23,435 bases of DNA from Chara braunii (Eukaryota > Streptophyta > Charophyceae > Charales > Characeae): positions 239,997-263,431 of the forward strand of contig BFEA01000465.1 in the NCBI GenBank assembly GCA_003427395.1. Direction: 5' to 3'. The notes under the pieces were generated by a model. That model saw only the letters and a program-made list of their open reading frames with translations, searched no databases and had not been told where the DNA came from. Below, piece by piece: positions 7,810 to 16,319 of this stretch. Numbering within the stretch: the first letter of the stretch is position 1; each line of letters starts with the position of its first letter. The position numbers and the translations under genes were made by a program.

Positions 7810-10282
7810 TTCCGTTTCTATCGTTGATTATAAAGTCGGCGTGGGTGTCAGTCGGTTCGTTTCTATTTTTATCTTTGTTGTTTATTTTTTTTTATTCTTG
7901 ATTAGACTAGGATTTAAGGATATTTTTCTTTGGTTGGTATGTTTGATTGAGTTACGTAGGCATACGGAGGACGACCTCGACAGCGGCGACGACGGCAACA
8001 GTGTGACTGCGGTAGGTCTTGGCACGCGGAGTGGCGCGAGTGGCGGTCGTGGTACAGTTTTGGTAAGTCGGCGCAGACGCTGGGCGGCCGCGCGCACGGT
8101 TGTAGGCAGAGACGAGGCTCAGGCCAATTCCCCCGGCCCAAGCGCAGCGCCGCACCTCCTTATATGGCACTCTGCGGATATTGGTCTCAGACTTGGGCCT
8201 AGCCCTATAGGTTATGGCATTGGGCTATTGCTATGAAGATTCGGGGATCGAGGCCAGCAGGCGACGGCGCAGCGACGGTAGCGGAGTGTCGCGGAAGGGA
8301 CCGATGGGGTTGAGGGCCGCCAGTGTTATCCCCCTCGGTTTTGTTTTCGGGCGCGGCAGCGGGCCCGATCCGCGGGACTGGCGAGGCGCCAGCAGCCCCC
8401 CGGTTTTCCCGATACTATTGTTATTTTACTTTATTTCCCTTTTGTGCTTTATTTATCGTGTCCCGCCCGGGGACGCGAGACGGCGTGGTCAGAGTTTGAG
8501 TTCGTAATTGTGTTTGAGGAAAAAGGGGGTCGGTAACACTAATGGTATATAACCCACGTACCGGGTCCAGTGAGGTCGCGCGGGGGTGTGTTGTATTTGC
8601 AGGGTGGTATGGGATGCAGCCGCATACTGTTTTCATGACTGTGTCGGGATACCCTGTTATGGTATTCTGGGGATCCCCGTAGCAGCCACATATGTGCTCA
8701 AGCCTTCAACGAGGGAACGGGCGGGTGCAGTACCCATGGGCAGGGGGCGATAGGCGCTGTAATGGGCGGGTGGCACATGTCGGGGGACTGCGTGGCAGTC
8801 ATAAGGAAACGGGGCGATGTATTTTTCTGTATTTTGACGAAAGATACATCCTCGTTTCTTCGTTTTTTTTTTTTTTTTTTCCCTTTCTTTTTGTCGTTCC
8901 GACTGAGGGATCCCACTTACCGGGCAGGATCGCAAGGCTCATCTGTATGGATCAACGGTACACCCCCCCCATGCGGTCGGCGGAGACGGTCCCAATGAGG
9001 CTTGGTTCAGCCAAGCACGTGCTAGATGGGACTGCGGGTACCCAGAGCCAAAGGGGAGAGCAGCCCGATGCCAAGCAGGAGTGTAAGTCGGGAGGCTGGG
9101 CCTGGCCATCCCTCCTTTCCTACGTAAGCCAGGCGAGAGCACTGTTACAACGATTTGGGTGACGGAGGCCTGCGAAAGCCCGAAGGTCAAGGGGGATGTG
9201 GAGTAGAAATTGGCCATAGCATGAAAGCAGCGACAGCCATTGCTGCTGTGGCCGCAGGAAGGCGTGTGGCGTGTGTGTGCAGCATGCAACATAGGGGATA
9301 TCCAGTGTGATCCCCGATATGTGAGTGTGCCTGCCTGAACAGCGAGTTGAGTATAGTGCTAGGCTGGGGTCTGAGTGCGGTGCGCTGCAGCCGTCTAGTG
9401 GGGGCTTGTAAGCGAACTGCGTTCCGGGCGGCCATATCTTCGAAGGTTACGGTTGTCGTACCACCTGTTCGCAGACACGAGGAGCGAGTGGGAAGCTGAG
9501 TCTGATTGCACTGGTTTCAGAGTCGGTGCCCGCCATCCCGCGAATCGCAGGGCACCAAGGCGAAGGTGCGCCGCAGTGAGGGAGGCCGCCATAGCTGTGC
9601 CGCGGAAGGGGGCGCGTACCTGCGCATAAGACAGCGACGGAGGTGTGATGCAGGCAGAGTGGTTGAGCTGCAAGGGAGGCAGTGCTGTCAACCGGGAGGT
9701 CGTCAGGGGGTTGATATCGATGGTCTGACCTTAGTTTGACCAAGCTGTTGCATATCTTGGCCACCATTGCGGGGCCCTCAGGCGAAGGAAGGTGTCAAGG
9801 CCCTCTCGCGCGAGCCTGAATGCACCTCCCTTGGATCTGAGAGTCTCAACCTTATCTCTTTCTGCCTTTCTTAATCTAAGTCTGGTCTATTTGGTTACGA
9901 GAGGAAGGCAGCAGGCGGGATTGCAACCCGTAGGACCACATCAAGACTCTGTGGGGAGTCATCCCACCGATTGCGGGAGCTCTTCCAGAACCTAGGCGAG
10001 GTTTTGGAGGCAGGGAACCATCAGGTGTTGCCTTTCTATCTGTATAACCCACTACACCCATGCTTGCCTATTCCCATTATAGTCTGATTGATGTATGTCT
10101 GCCTGCCCCTATGATTCTTGCCTTCTATTTCAGGACATAACCAGACTAAGTAAAGGAATGTACGTATAATGGTAGTTTCAATTTATTTTTTTTTGTCTGA
10201 AAGCAGATTATAACAAGGGGTTGCATCAGAGGGAAGGTTGGGAGGAAGACAATTTTGCTTGTGCTTGCACGGGTCTTATAGG
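7810..10282. other. Non-coding 5' part of the LTR-like insertion
   Basis: The part up to about 8460 is the inverted match of 1380-2011. The rest is GC-rich, with many overlapping open frames on both strands that give low-complexity Arg/Ser/Pro-rich translations and no recognisable domain, so I call none coding. An 18-nt T run lies at 8863-8880. From about 9800 the composition turns AT-richer toward the hairpin array. I see no RNA gene. Confidence 0.5.
8546..8552 (+). promoter_or_regulatory. Candidate LTR TATA box
   Basis: TATATAA, 914 bases inside the LTR-like insertion, is followed by a GC-rich stretch. A weaker match to the same neighbourhood (a TTAACCCACG block) may exist in the antisense copy near 1170. 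Sequence alone cannot show that it drives transcription. Confidence 0.25.
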
Positions 10283-11171
10283 GTCAGACATTGTTTCTAA
10301 GATGAATGGCCTGACTGCTGTGTTTTGTTCTGTTTTCTGAAGGGTCAAGCATTGTTTCTAAGACGAATGGCTTGGCTGCTGTGTTTATTTAGTTGTGTCA
10401 GGCTTCTAAAATGAATGGTCTGGCTACTTATTTTGAGGGGTATTGATTGCCTGAGTTTGAGGACCAGACATCGTTTCTAAGATGAATGGTCTGGTCGCCG
10501 TTTATTTCTGGGTGGTTTCTGAACAGTCTCTGAGTTTAACTAAGAGTACTCTGTCTTTTTTGGTACTGAGAAAAAGGGGTTGAGCATCATTTCTAAGATG
10601 AATGACTCAATTCTTTATTTGTTTATTCTGAGGAAGTAATCTCTGCTAAGGACAAAGCATGTTCCATAAGATTGGATGGTTTTGGACTCATGCCACGCAT
10701 AGCTGGGTCAGAGAGAAACGAACCTGGCAGGGGACCAGACATGTTCCATAAGATTGGATGGTCTGGCCCAATGCCTCGCACATGCTGGAATCTAAAAGGT
10801 TATAATTTGATTATACCTTATACTATTTTATCTATGAACAGGCTAGTCAGACACGGGTTCCATAAGATTGGATGGTCTGGCTATAGTTTATCATAAGTTG
10901 AAGAGAGTATAACTAAGAGTAAAACTGAAGGTAATCTGGGTCGGTTGAGCATTGTTTCTAAGATGAATGACTCAGTCTTACGCCCTTTGAAGACTAAGTT
11001 CAGAGATATATATATAACTTGGGTATTAAACAGTTCAGGGCGACTAAGCATTGTTTCTAAGATGAATGGCTTAGTCATATGCCCAAAGGAAGAGAGAAGT
11101 AGTCGTGCAACCTGTTCACGTATACTTAATGGTTGAGTCAAGCATGTTCCATAAGATTGGATGGCCTGACT
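10283..11171 (+). repeat. Array of 11 hairpins with conserved loops and covarying stems
   Basis: Eleven units of about 28-40 nt, spaced 53-118 bp apart, each hold a conserved core between complementary arms. Class I core is ATTGTTTCTAAGATGAATG (units near 10283, 10344, 10397 truncated, 10462, 10580, 10943, 11042). Class II core is ATGTTCCATAAGATTGGATG (near 10653, 10735, 10844, 11136). Arms include GTCAG/CTGAC, GTCAAGC/GCTTGGC, GACCAGAC/GTCTGGTC, TTGAG/CTCAA, CAAAGC/GTTTTG, CCAGAC/GTCTGG, TAGTCAGAC/GTCTGGCTA, GGTTGAG/CTCAGTC, GACTAAGC/GCTTAGTC and AGTCAaGC/GCcTGACT. The arms differ between units yet stay complementary; within class I, CATT/AATG can extend the stem. Spacers are not conserved. 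I count about nine G-U pairs against about five A-C oppositions when read as plus-strand RNA, which mildly favours that strand. I know no described family with this design. Confidence 0.85.
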
Positions 11172-11371
11172 TTACGCCTTATAAAAGCGAGGTATAAAGG
11201 GTTAAAGCATTGAAAAATTATGAACTATTGTTTGATTCGGGTATACCTTGGGATGGTGAGAGTACTTATCTTTGTGGTTTAGCCTGCATGTGATTGAGTG
11301 AGGCTACTACTTGGTCTGAGTTTCAGTTTGACAGGTAGTTGCTTTATAGGTTCGTCATGTGCTAGAGCGAT

Positions 11372-11792
11372 AGGAGTTAGTTTCAATTCCTGCATTTTCT
11401 GAGCTAAGTTCTTTTTACTTAGATCAATTCTCGAATTTTCTGAGATCTTTTGTTATACTTAGCTTTGTGTAAATTTTGGTAAGCTACTTTCCCTACGGGA
11501 AGCGCTGCCGAAATTTCTGCAAATCCAAGGAGTTAGTCAAATTTTGACTTGTCAAAGTTCAACTTGTCTAAAGTTTATATATGACTTAGTAAAATATGAA
11601 AAATCTATTTTTCTAAAGGGAGTGTTGCCCAAATTTTTGCTAATTCAGGGAGTTAAATAAAATTGAACTTTGGAAAGTCAAAGACTATTTCTGGTTTCAT
11701 ATTCGGGCTGATACTAATTCTGAAAAAGGCACTTTTCCTACGGGAAGCGCTGTCGAAATTTTCTTAGTTTAAAGGAGTTGGACTATATTTCG
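11372..11792 (+). repeat. Diverged repeats with TTCC-loop-GGAA hairpins
   Basis: Three related units start near 11486, 11605 and 11729, each roughly 55 bp and about 120 bp apart. The first and third share CTACGGGAAGCGCTG, then CGAAATTT, then an AAGGAGTT-type end. TTTCC-CTAC-GGGAA can fold into a short hairpin; in the middle unit it reads TTCT-AAA-GGGA and is weaker. The GGAGTTAG end also occurs at about 11372, upstream of two shorter repeats (about 11385-11422 and 11425-11462, each with ATTTTCTGAG and ending ACTTAG). The segment is thus built of old tandem units with no coding frame. Confidence 0.65.
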
Positions 11793-11818
11793 ACAGGTGG
11801 CGATTCTGGTGATCCACT
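11793..11818 (+). promoter_or_regulatory. PBS-like junction inside the insertion
   Basis: The string TTTCGACA-GG-TGGCGATTCTGG resembles the LTR/PBS junction of the minus-strand element (CTCGACA-GG-TGGCGCCGTTGCC) and the Arg-tRNA-type PBS TGGCGACTCTGC that I recall from plant gypsy elements. If real, 7632-11792 would be a 4.16-kb 5' LTR. Against this, the insertion's far end reads GATGCGCTCGACA rather than TATATTTCGACA, so the two LTR ends would not match. Confidence 0.25.
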
Positions 11819-11840
11819 CTGTATAGGGGAGATTATGCCA

Positions 11841-11880
11841 GAGTCTACCTTTGCTTTGGGCACTGCTTAGCGGTAGACTC
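11841..11880 (+). other. Perfect 9-bp hairpin
   Basis: GAGTCTACC (11841-11849) pairs completely with GGTAGACTC (11872-11880) across a 22-nt loop. A second small hairpin, GATCCT-acg-AGGATC, follows at 12031-12045. These add to the structured stretch that starts at 10283 but do not share its loop sequence. Confidence 0.7.
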
Positions 11881-13509
11881 AGGCTTAATTAACTAGGATA
11901 ATTTGAGTGAGATCGTGATATGGGTATTATTCTCCATGAACTTATAGATTTAGCCATGGACATTGACCTGTCTTGTGTTACAGGCGATCTTGATCGATTT
12001 GATTCAGGACTTGGGGGCTAGTTTCAGTTTGATCCTACGAGGATCATCTTCTTTTATTATTTGATAACAGGTCGGTTGTCGATTCGTCGGTTTACGATTC
12101 AACTCCAATCCACTCAACCTAAAGGCTTTAGCCCTGTGGTTTAAATTGTTTTATTGTGTTTTCACCCGGACTTTATTGAATGGTCATTTAACAAAAGTAC
12201 TGAGTATTTATTTTTGGGCGTTGCACGAGAGTGAGGTTTGTATGGCTAAAGCGAGGGGTATGAGTATAGAGAATGGTTGAAGTTGACCCCGTGTAGTGCG
12301 TGGACTTGTTGGGTCTTTAATGTGATTGCACGTATGGTTGTGGTTCGGACTCTGAATGTGACTACCTGCGATTACATATATACATGGCTGAGAGGAGTCT
12401 CATTGTGACTGTGAGAAATGATCGTCCTATATAAATGAGCCTTATCTATATATTTATATATGTCTTGGGCATGCGTTATTGTGATCATGCGCAAGGGTTA
12501 GCCAGATTATGGCTTGAGAGAAAAAGGGAGATCCCCTTTTATCCTTTGCGTCTTAGAGATTTTCATAGTCGGACGTTGGTCCTGGGCCGGGATTCAAGGT
12601 CCTTGTCTAGGACATCCCAAGCCCTAGACTCAGCAGGGAAGGAATCTGCCCCCGTGCAGAGCCTATTTGCCCCACTGTGCACAGAGTGCAGAAGAAGGTG
12701 TGTGGTCTTCAACCTCGCTCGGCGGTTGTCCAGCGTCGAGAGATTAACCCTCAAGGCTCGTGTCAGCCGACACTTGAGTGTCGAATGCGACCCTCGAGAT
12801 TAACGAGGACCGCATGATTATGGACACTACATAGTACGCCATCATTGCGACTGCTTGCGTACGTTTGCATTGCTCGTCGATATGAGTTAGCCCTGCGTCC
12901 GTGCTGTTTTATACTAAGTCTCGCGCGCGACGCCTATCCTATTTCCGCATCGAAAAGTTATGGGTTGGTTACCGAGGGGCTAGGAGCGTTGTCGCGTTGT
13001 TTGTGTTGTGTCGTGTTATATGTCCGTGTGTGTGTGTGTGTGTTTTGGGGGGGTTGTAAAGTGGTGTACGCGTGGTGTGTGGAATGCGTTCTAGTCGACC
13101 GACGTCGGGCCACGCTTGGGACTTCAGCCCCCCAAGATGTCGGTTCACGTGCGGGTCCGATAGGCGTATTACTGCGCGTACCCCCTATGCTACAACGAAC
13201 GAGAAACGCCCTCGGCTGGTCCACCTCTGCGATTGCAACCGAGTAGCTTTCGTACTGCGGACTGGTAGCTCGGCGGGGATACGCCCACCGAAGGGAGGTG
13301 ACAGCTCCCGTAAGGTGGAGGTAAGTTGTGCCTCGCGTAGGCCCTATCCTGTCGTAGGGGCTCGCGAGAGGTATGGCTGGCGCACTTCGTCGGAGCGGCC
13401 TAAGGAAGCTCCATTTGTGTGTTCGCGACAAGGTTTCTCCAACTCTTGCATGACGCGGCCGAGAGGGTCCCGCGCTGCCGCATGCGGTGCCGGACCGATG
13501 CGCTCGACA
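11881..13509. other. Non-coding 3' part of the LTR-like insertion
   Basis: No domain is recognisable. The overlapping frames from 12845 to 13515 on both strands give arginine-rich translations without a family match. A (GT)n microsatellite occupies about 13026-13042. The last bases, from about 13492 to 13509, are the conserved LTR end GGACCGATGCGCTCGACA, also found inverted at 16281 and 19050. Confidence 0.55.
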
Positions 13510-13513
13510 ACGT

Positions 13514-14295
13514 GATTACAAGTGGGTCGAAGGATGGTTAGAAAAGCGAAAGACAGATGGAAGTGGGATTTGGATGTCGGTACCTCATTCATTCATGAGG
13601 TACGACTAGGTTAAGTCCGCCCAGGAGGAAAATGTCGCTCATTTTGCTGTCAGAATTACAAAGTCGGCCATCAACAAGAACGAGTGGTACTGGTCGAATA
13701 TTAGGGACGATGTTAAATTTATCGTCAAAAATTGCCCAGTATGTGCAACAGATAACGCGTCGATTCAGCATCCCTGATCCATCGTGCCAACGATAGTCTA
13801 AGGATCGTTTCAAAGAGTTAGTATAGACACCACGAACATTGTAGTCCCCCCTGGTCCGAATAAATGCAAATATTCAGTCCTTCTCGTTTTTGTCAATCAT
13901 TTTTCTAAATGGATCGAGGACCCTTCGAGGCGTATCCATATAAAATGCGCCAGACAGCAGAAATTGTGCGGTATGTCAACCATTTCCTCGGAATGCATCA
14001 GGACATCGAGGAAATCCTAACGGACAATGGGGGAGAATTCCGAGGGGAAGTCCTGAGGAGTCTGGTCACGCATGGTGTCTCCATTCGGAATACCGCCCCA
14101 TATATATCCCAATCAAGCGAGCTCGTGGAAAATGCCAACCGAGTAATAAAAACCGCTCTTCGGCGGAACATCATAGTTAGAGACACGAAGTCATGGTCTG
14201 ACATAGTGGATCATATCCTAGTCGTTGATCGGGGGACACCCCACGAGTCTACCGGTCTGTCCCCATTCCAATTACGAACCAACAGCCTAGCCTGA
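13514..14295 (+). pseudogene. Integrase: zinc-binding N-terminus and D,D,E core
   Basis: The frame resumes directly after the ACGT duplication. The zinc-binding part shows VAHFAV (His at 13640-13642), then YWSNIRDDVKFIVKNCPVC with the Cys pair at 13733-13744. The first zinc His appears replaced (QEEN where HE-type sequence is usual). In the core the first Asp is at 13826-13828 (SIDTT), followed by VLVFVNHFSKWIE. A frameshift near 13915 is followed by the second Asp in LTDNGGEF (14023-14025) and a Glu in VENANRVIK (14128-14130), with 34 residues between, close to the usual 35. Stops (TAG at 13607 and at least two more before 13826) inactivate it. The family inserts the element's cDNA into the chromosome. 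Confidence 0.9.
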
Positions 14296-14700
14296 ACAAC
14301 GAAACGGACGTTGGGACAACGATCTACGAGGGCAACGATCAAGGAAAAGGCCAAGCACCATCTGGAGTAGATGGAAAAGACCTTTCTTCGGTTGGCCTGG
14401 AAGAAATAGCGAATGACTGAAATGACCCACAGATGAAAGTTTTGAAGCTATGAGGCCCGGAATGGGAATGCTGGGCCCTGTCCCCTATATAAATTAGGGA
14501 ATGTAATGCAAGTGAGGAAATGTGCTTGTCACGGTAAGTTAGCCCCATGATTCTTCGGGCGATTCTGTGTAGTCGAGCTCGGTCCTAACGGGGTGAACAC
14601 GGTGCGGCTAGCGCCGGAGGTGTCAGGAAGACGATCGCCTAGGCCGATCATCCGCCATGTGTCCTATCTTCGTCCTTTACCTACCTCTTCGTTTCCTTCA
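14296..14700 (+). pseudogene. Integrase C-terminal, GPY/F-like
   Basis: After a TGA at 14293 the frame is disrupted up to about 14575. From there GPNGVNTVRLAP followed by IIRHVSYLRPLP resembles the GPY/F module and the closing HVSxLRPY motif of gypsy integrases. A Ser/Pro-rich tail follows. No chromodomain is visible. Identification rests on short motifs only. Confidence 0.55.
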
Positions 14701-15289
14701 TCTTCTACCTCGCTTCCCACTTATGAGTGGAAAAGTGACGATCTCGAGCAATGTGCTTCTCCCTCTCCTCAGTCTTCGCCTCCTCCCCCCTCCCTTTCGC
14801 CATGATCTTTTCCACGGAGTAGGTGATCAGTGAGCGTCTGATGAGACCCGGGGGGCATATCTCGTCCATTCGAAAAGTGCAGCACCCATGATTGAGTCCT
14901 GATATTCTCCGATTCGCAACGTTCTTCGGCATAGCAGCTATACATGCGACAGTGGAATTCCGATTCGTACGTGTTAGTGATAGAGCGCGAGTGTTGGCCA
15001 AGGCATCGACCTTTCTGCTATTGTCCACAACAAGTATCAACCATATGTTAGTGATAGTCTCCTTCAGCGGCAATCTCACGACGCTGCAAGAAGGAGCCCA
15101 CACGAGAGTCCTCCGACAACTGTGGATCTGGGCACGAGATCTTACGGCCACGTGGATCCTGCTTCTAGCTCAACCTGGGGATCGGATTGCCCCCACCAAC
15201 GACGTCGACGTCAGCCAGCTCCGACCCTCCCCTGCCGCGCCAGAAGTCTTCATCCCGGAGCTCCTTCTTTTCGCGCTGCCTCAATGAAC
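14701..15289. other. Post-pol sequence without an identifiable gene
   Basis: Overlapping frames exist on both strands (for example minus 15151-14705 and plus 14892-15287). None shows a known domain and the plus frame in line with pol is full of stops. It probably belongs to the 3' region of the plus-strand retrotransposon. Confidence 0.4.
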
Positions 15290-15908
15290 CAACATCGTCT
15301 TTCAACTTTCCGGCTCCCCTCCGACTTCCCCCTTTTCTGGCAATCGCCCACCGATGCTCCTCTGACTTTCCGGGTCGAGCAGCTGGGCGTACTGATCCTC
15401 GAAAGCCGCCAAGTGGAGGGAATGGTGGAACGCGTATGTGACGCTTAGCTTTTGTCTCCTCATGGTGGTGTTCCATTGGGCCAAACCGGCAGACAAGGAC
15501 GAAGAAGACAAAGTCCTCAACGACGAAGTGGAGGTGCTGGTTATCCAGGCATAGAGGACGGATACGGAAGGAGAGTTGTTGGAGGTACTATTCGGGAAGG
15601 TGAGGGAAGGTCACATAGAGCCAATTACGGGAGAAGTGTTGATGTTCCTGCCACAACTCCTCGACGATCTACCTCTCGACATCCTATTTCACTGCGACGA
15701 ACATCCTACGCATGTCGCCCTCACACGCACTCTAGCGCCTCATCTATTGTGGTCACCTCGCTCGGAGATCGTCGAAGACAATCGCTACTACCCCTTCTCA
15801 GGGCATTACCTGATCATCGACATAACCGATCTCAGCCTTTGGGATCCGATTATTCGGAGGGGAGGAGAAAGAGAAGAAGAAGAAGGAGAAGAAGAAGGAG
15901 GGAGATGA
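15290..15908 (+). pseudogene. Post-integrase ORF of the plus-strand retrotransposon, unknown
   Basis: A former ORF of about 200 codons follows pol on the same strand. One frame carries LPSDFPLFWQSPTDAPLTF and then VEQLGVLILESRQVEGMVER (about 15300-15447). A second frame from about 15462 continues FHWAKPADKDEEDKVLNDE, a stop near 15553, then EVLFGKVREGHIEPITGEV and FSGHYLIIDITDLSLWDP, ending in a Glu/Gly run at 15908. The steady non-repetitive composition suggests real coding origin. I recognise no Pfam-type domain: no envelope-like membrane segment, capsid, or protease motif. It could be an additional retrotransposon gene or a captured host fragment. Confidence 0.45.
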
Positions 15909-15913
15909 CGTCA
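15853..15913 (+). promoter_or_regulatory. Long polypurine tract followed by TGACGTCA
   Basis: About 50 nearly pure purines (GGAGGGGAGGAGAAAGAGAA and onward to about 15905) end at TGACGTCACC. A polypurine tract directly before a TG start is where plus-strand DNA synthesis is primed and a 3' LTR begins, so a 3' LTR of the plus-strand element could start here. TGACGTCA is also the palindromic core site for bZIP factors. The tract is equally the Glu/Gly coding run of the upstream ORF, so this is only a candidate. Confidence 0.3.
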
Positions 15914-16280
15914 CCATAACGGAGCGATCCAGCAGTAAACGCAGAAGACGAAGCCCTTTGCCGCCTCAATCCCCTCCGCCACGGCCTGCCGTTCTCATAC
16001 GTGGAGATGTGGGCGCTCGGGCTTCGTCCCTGGTCCTTATCCCGTCGTCCTCTTGACTACCTCACCCTCCATCAGCTCGCGGACCGCCCCCTGTTTTCTC
16101 TCAACTGGCACCCCTTCCCGCCCTCCCTATTCCATCAACTCTACTCCACCCACCTCATCACCACCATCTTCCCGCATGCCACCACCCGTTCACTCGTAAC
16201 CTCTTTTCCCCTCCATGTCCTTCTCTTTAGCGTGGTGTGGTGTGACTATAATAATATAGAAATCTATTGTATGATCAAGG
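15914..16280. other. Pyrimidine-rich stretch, no convincing gene
   Basis: C/T-rich sequence with an open plus-strand frame from 16001 that lacks a recognisable domain and reads on into the LTR remnant at 16281. If the candidate LTR start at 15906 is right, this would be LTR sequence. Nothing firmer can be said. Confidence 0.3.
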
Positions 16281-16315
16281 TGTCGAGCGCATCGGTCCTG
16301 CAGGGGGACCCTCCT
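16281..16315 (-). repeat. 3' LTR end remnant of the minus-strand element
   Basis: TGTCGAGCGCATCGGTCC, then GCAGGGGGA, repeats the inner end of the LTR at 19050 with few changes for about 30 bases. Similarity then stops and Gag-like coding sequence on the minus strand begins directly (about 16395-16320). The 3' LTR of this element is therefore reduced to its last few dozen bases by a deletion that also took all of pol. Flanks AAGG (16277-16280) and ACGG (19736-19739) could be a mutated 4-bp target duplication. Confidence 0.6.
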
Positions 16316-16319
16316 TGCG

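Larger units (their letters stand above)
7632..13509 (+). mobile_element. 5,878-bp insertion with LTR-like ends and ACGT duplication
   Basis: The insertion begins TGTCAGCGCGAATACCCTT and ends GGACCGATGCGCTCGACA. Both ends match the ends of the 686-bp LTR at 19050-19735 (minus strand), and the start matches the antisense repeat ending at 2011. ACGT flanks it at 7628-7631 and 13510-13513. Removing the insertion and one ACGT rejoins the pol frame from the PHD-like domain to the integrase zinc-binding domain. No gag, pol or other convincing gene lies inside, and no second copy of its start is present. It therefore behaves as one very long solo LTR, or as a non-coding LTR-derived element. A 3' part lost by deletion is an alternative. 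Confidence 0.75.

Noticed and set aside
10283-11171. CRISPR array or hammerhead ribozyme array
   Set aside because: Repeat units are not identical and spacing is irregular, the context is a eukaryotic retroelement, and the hammerhead core (CTGATGA ... GAAA) is absent.
12845-13515. Long overlapping open frames on both strands
   Set aside because: Arg-rich translations with no domain, ending in the LTR terminus; GC composition alone gives such frames.
14705-15151. 149-codon minus-strand ORF
   Set aside because: No recognised domain, opposite to pol direction, and no codon or motif support.
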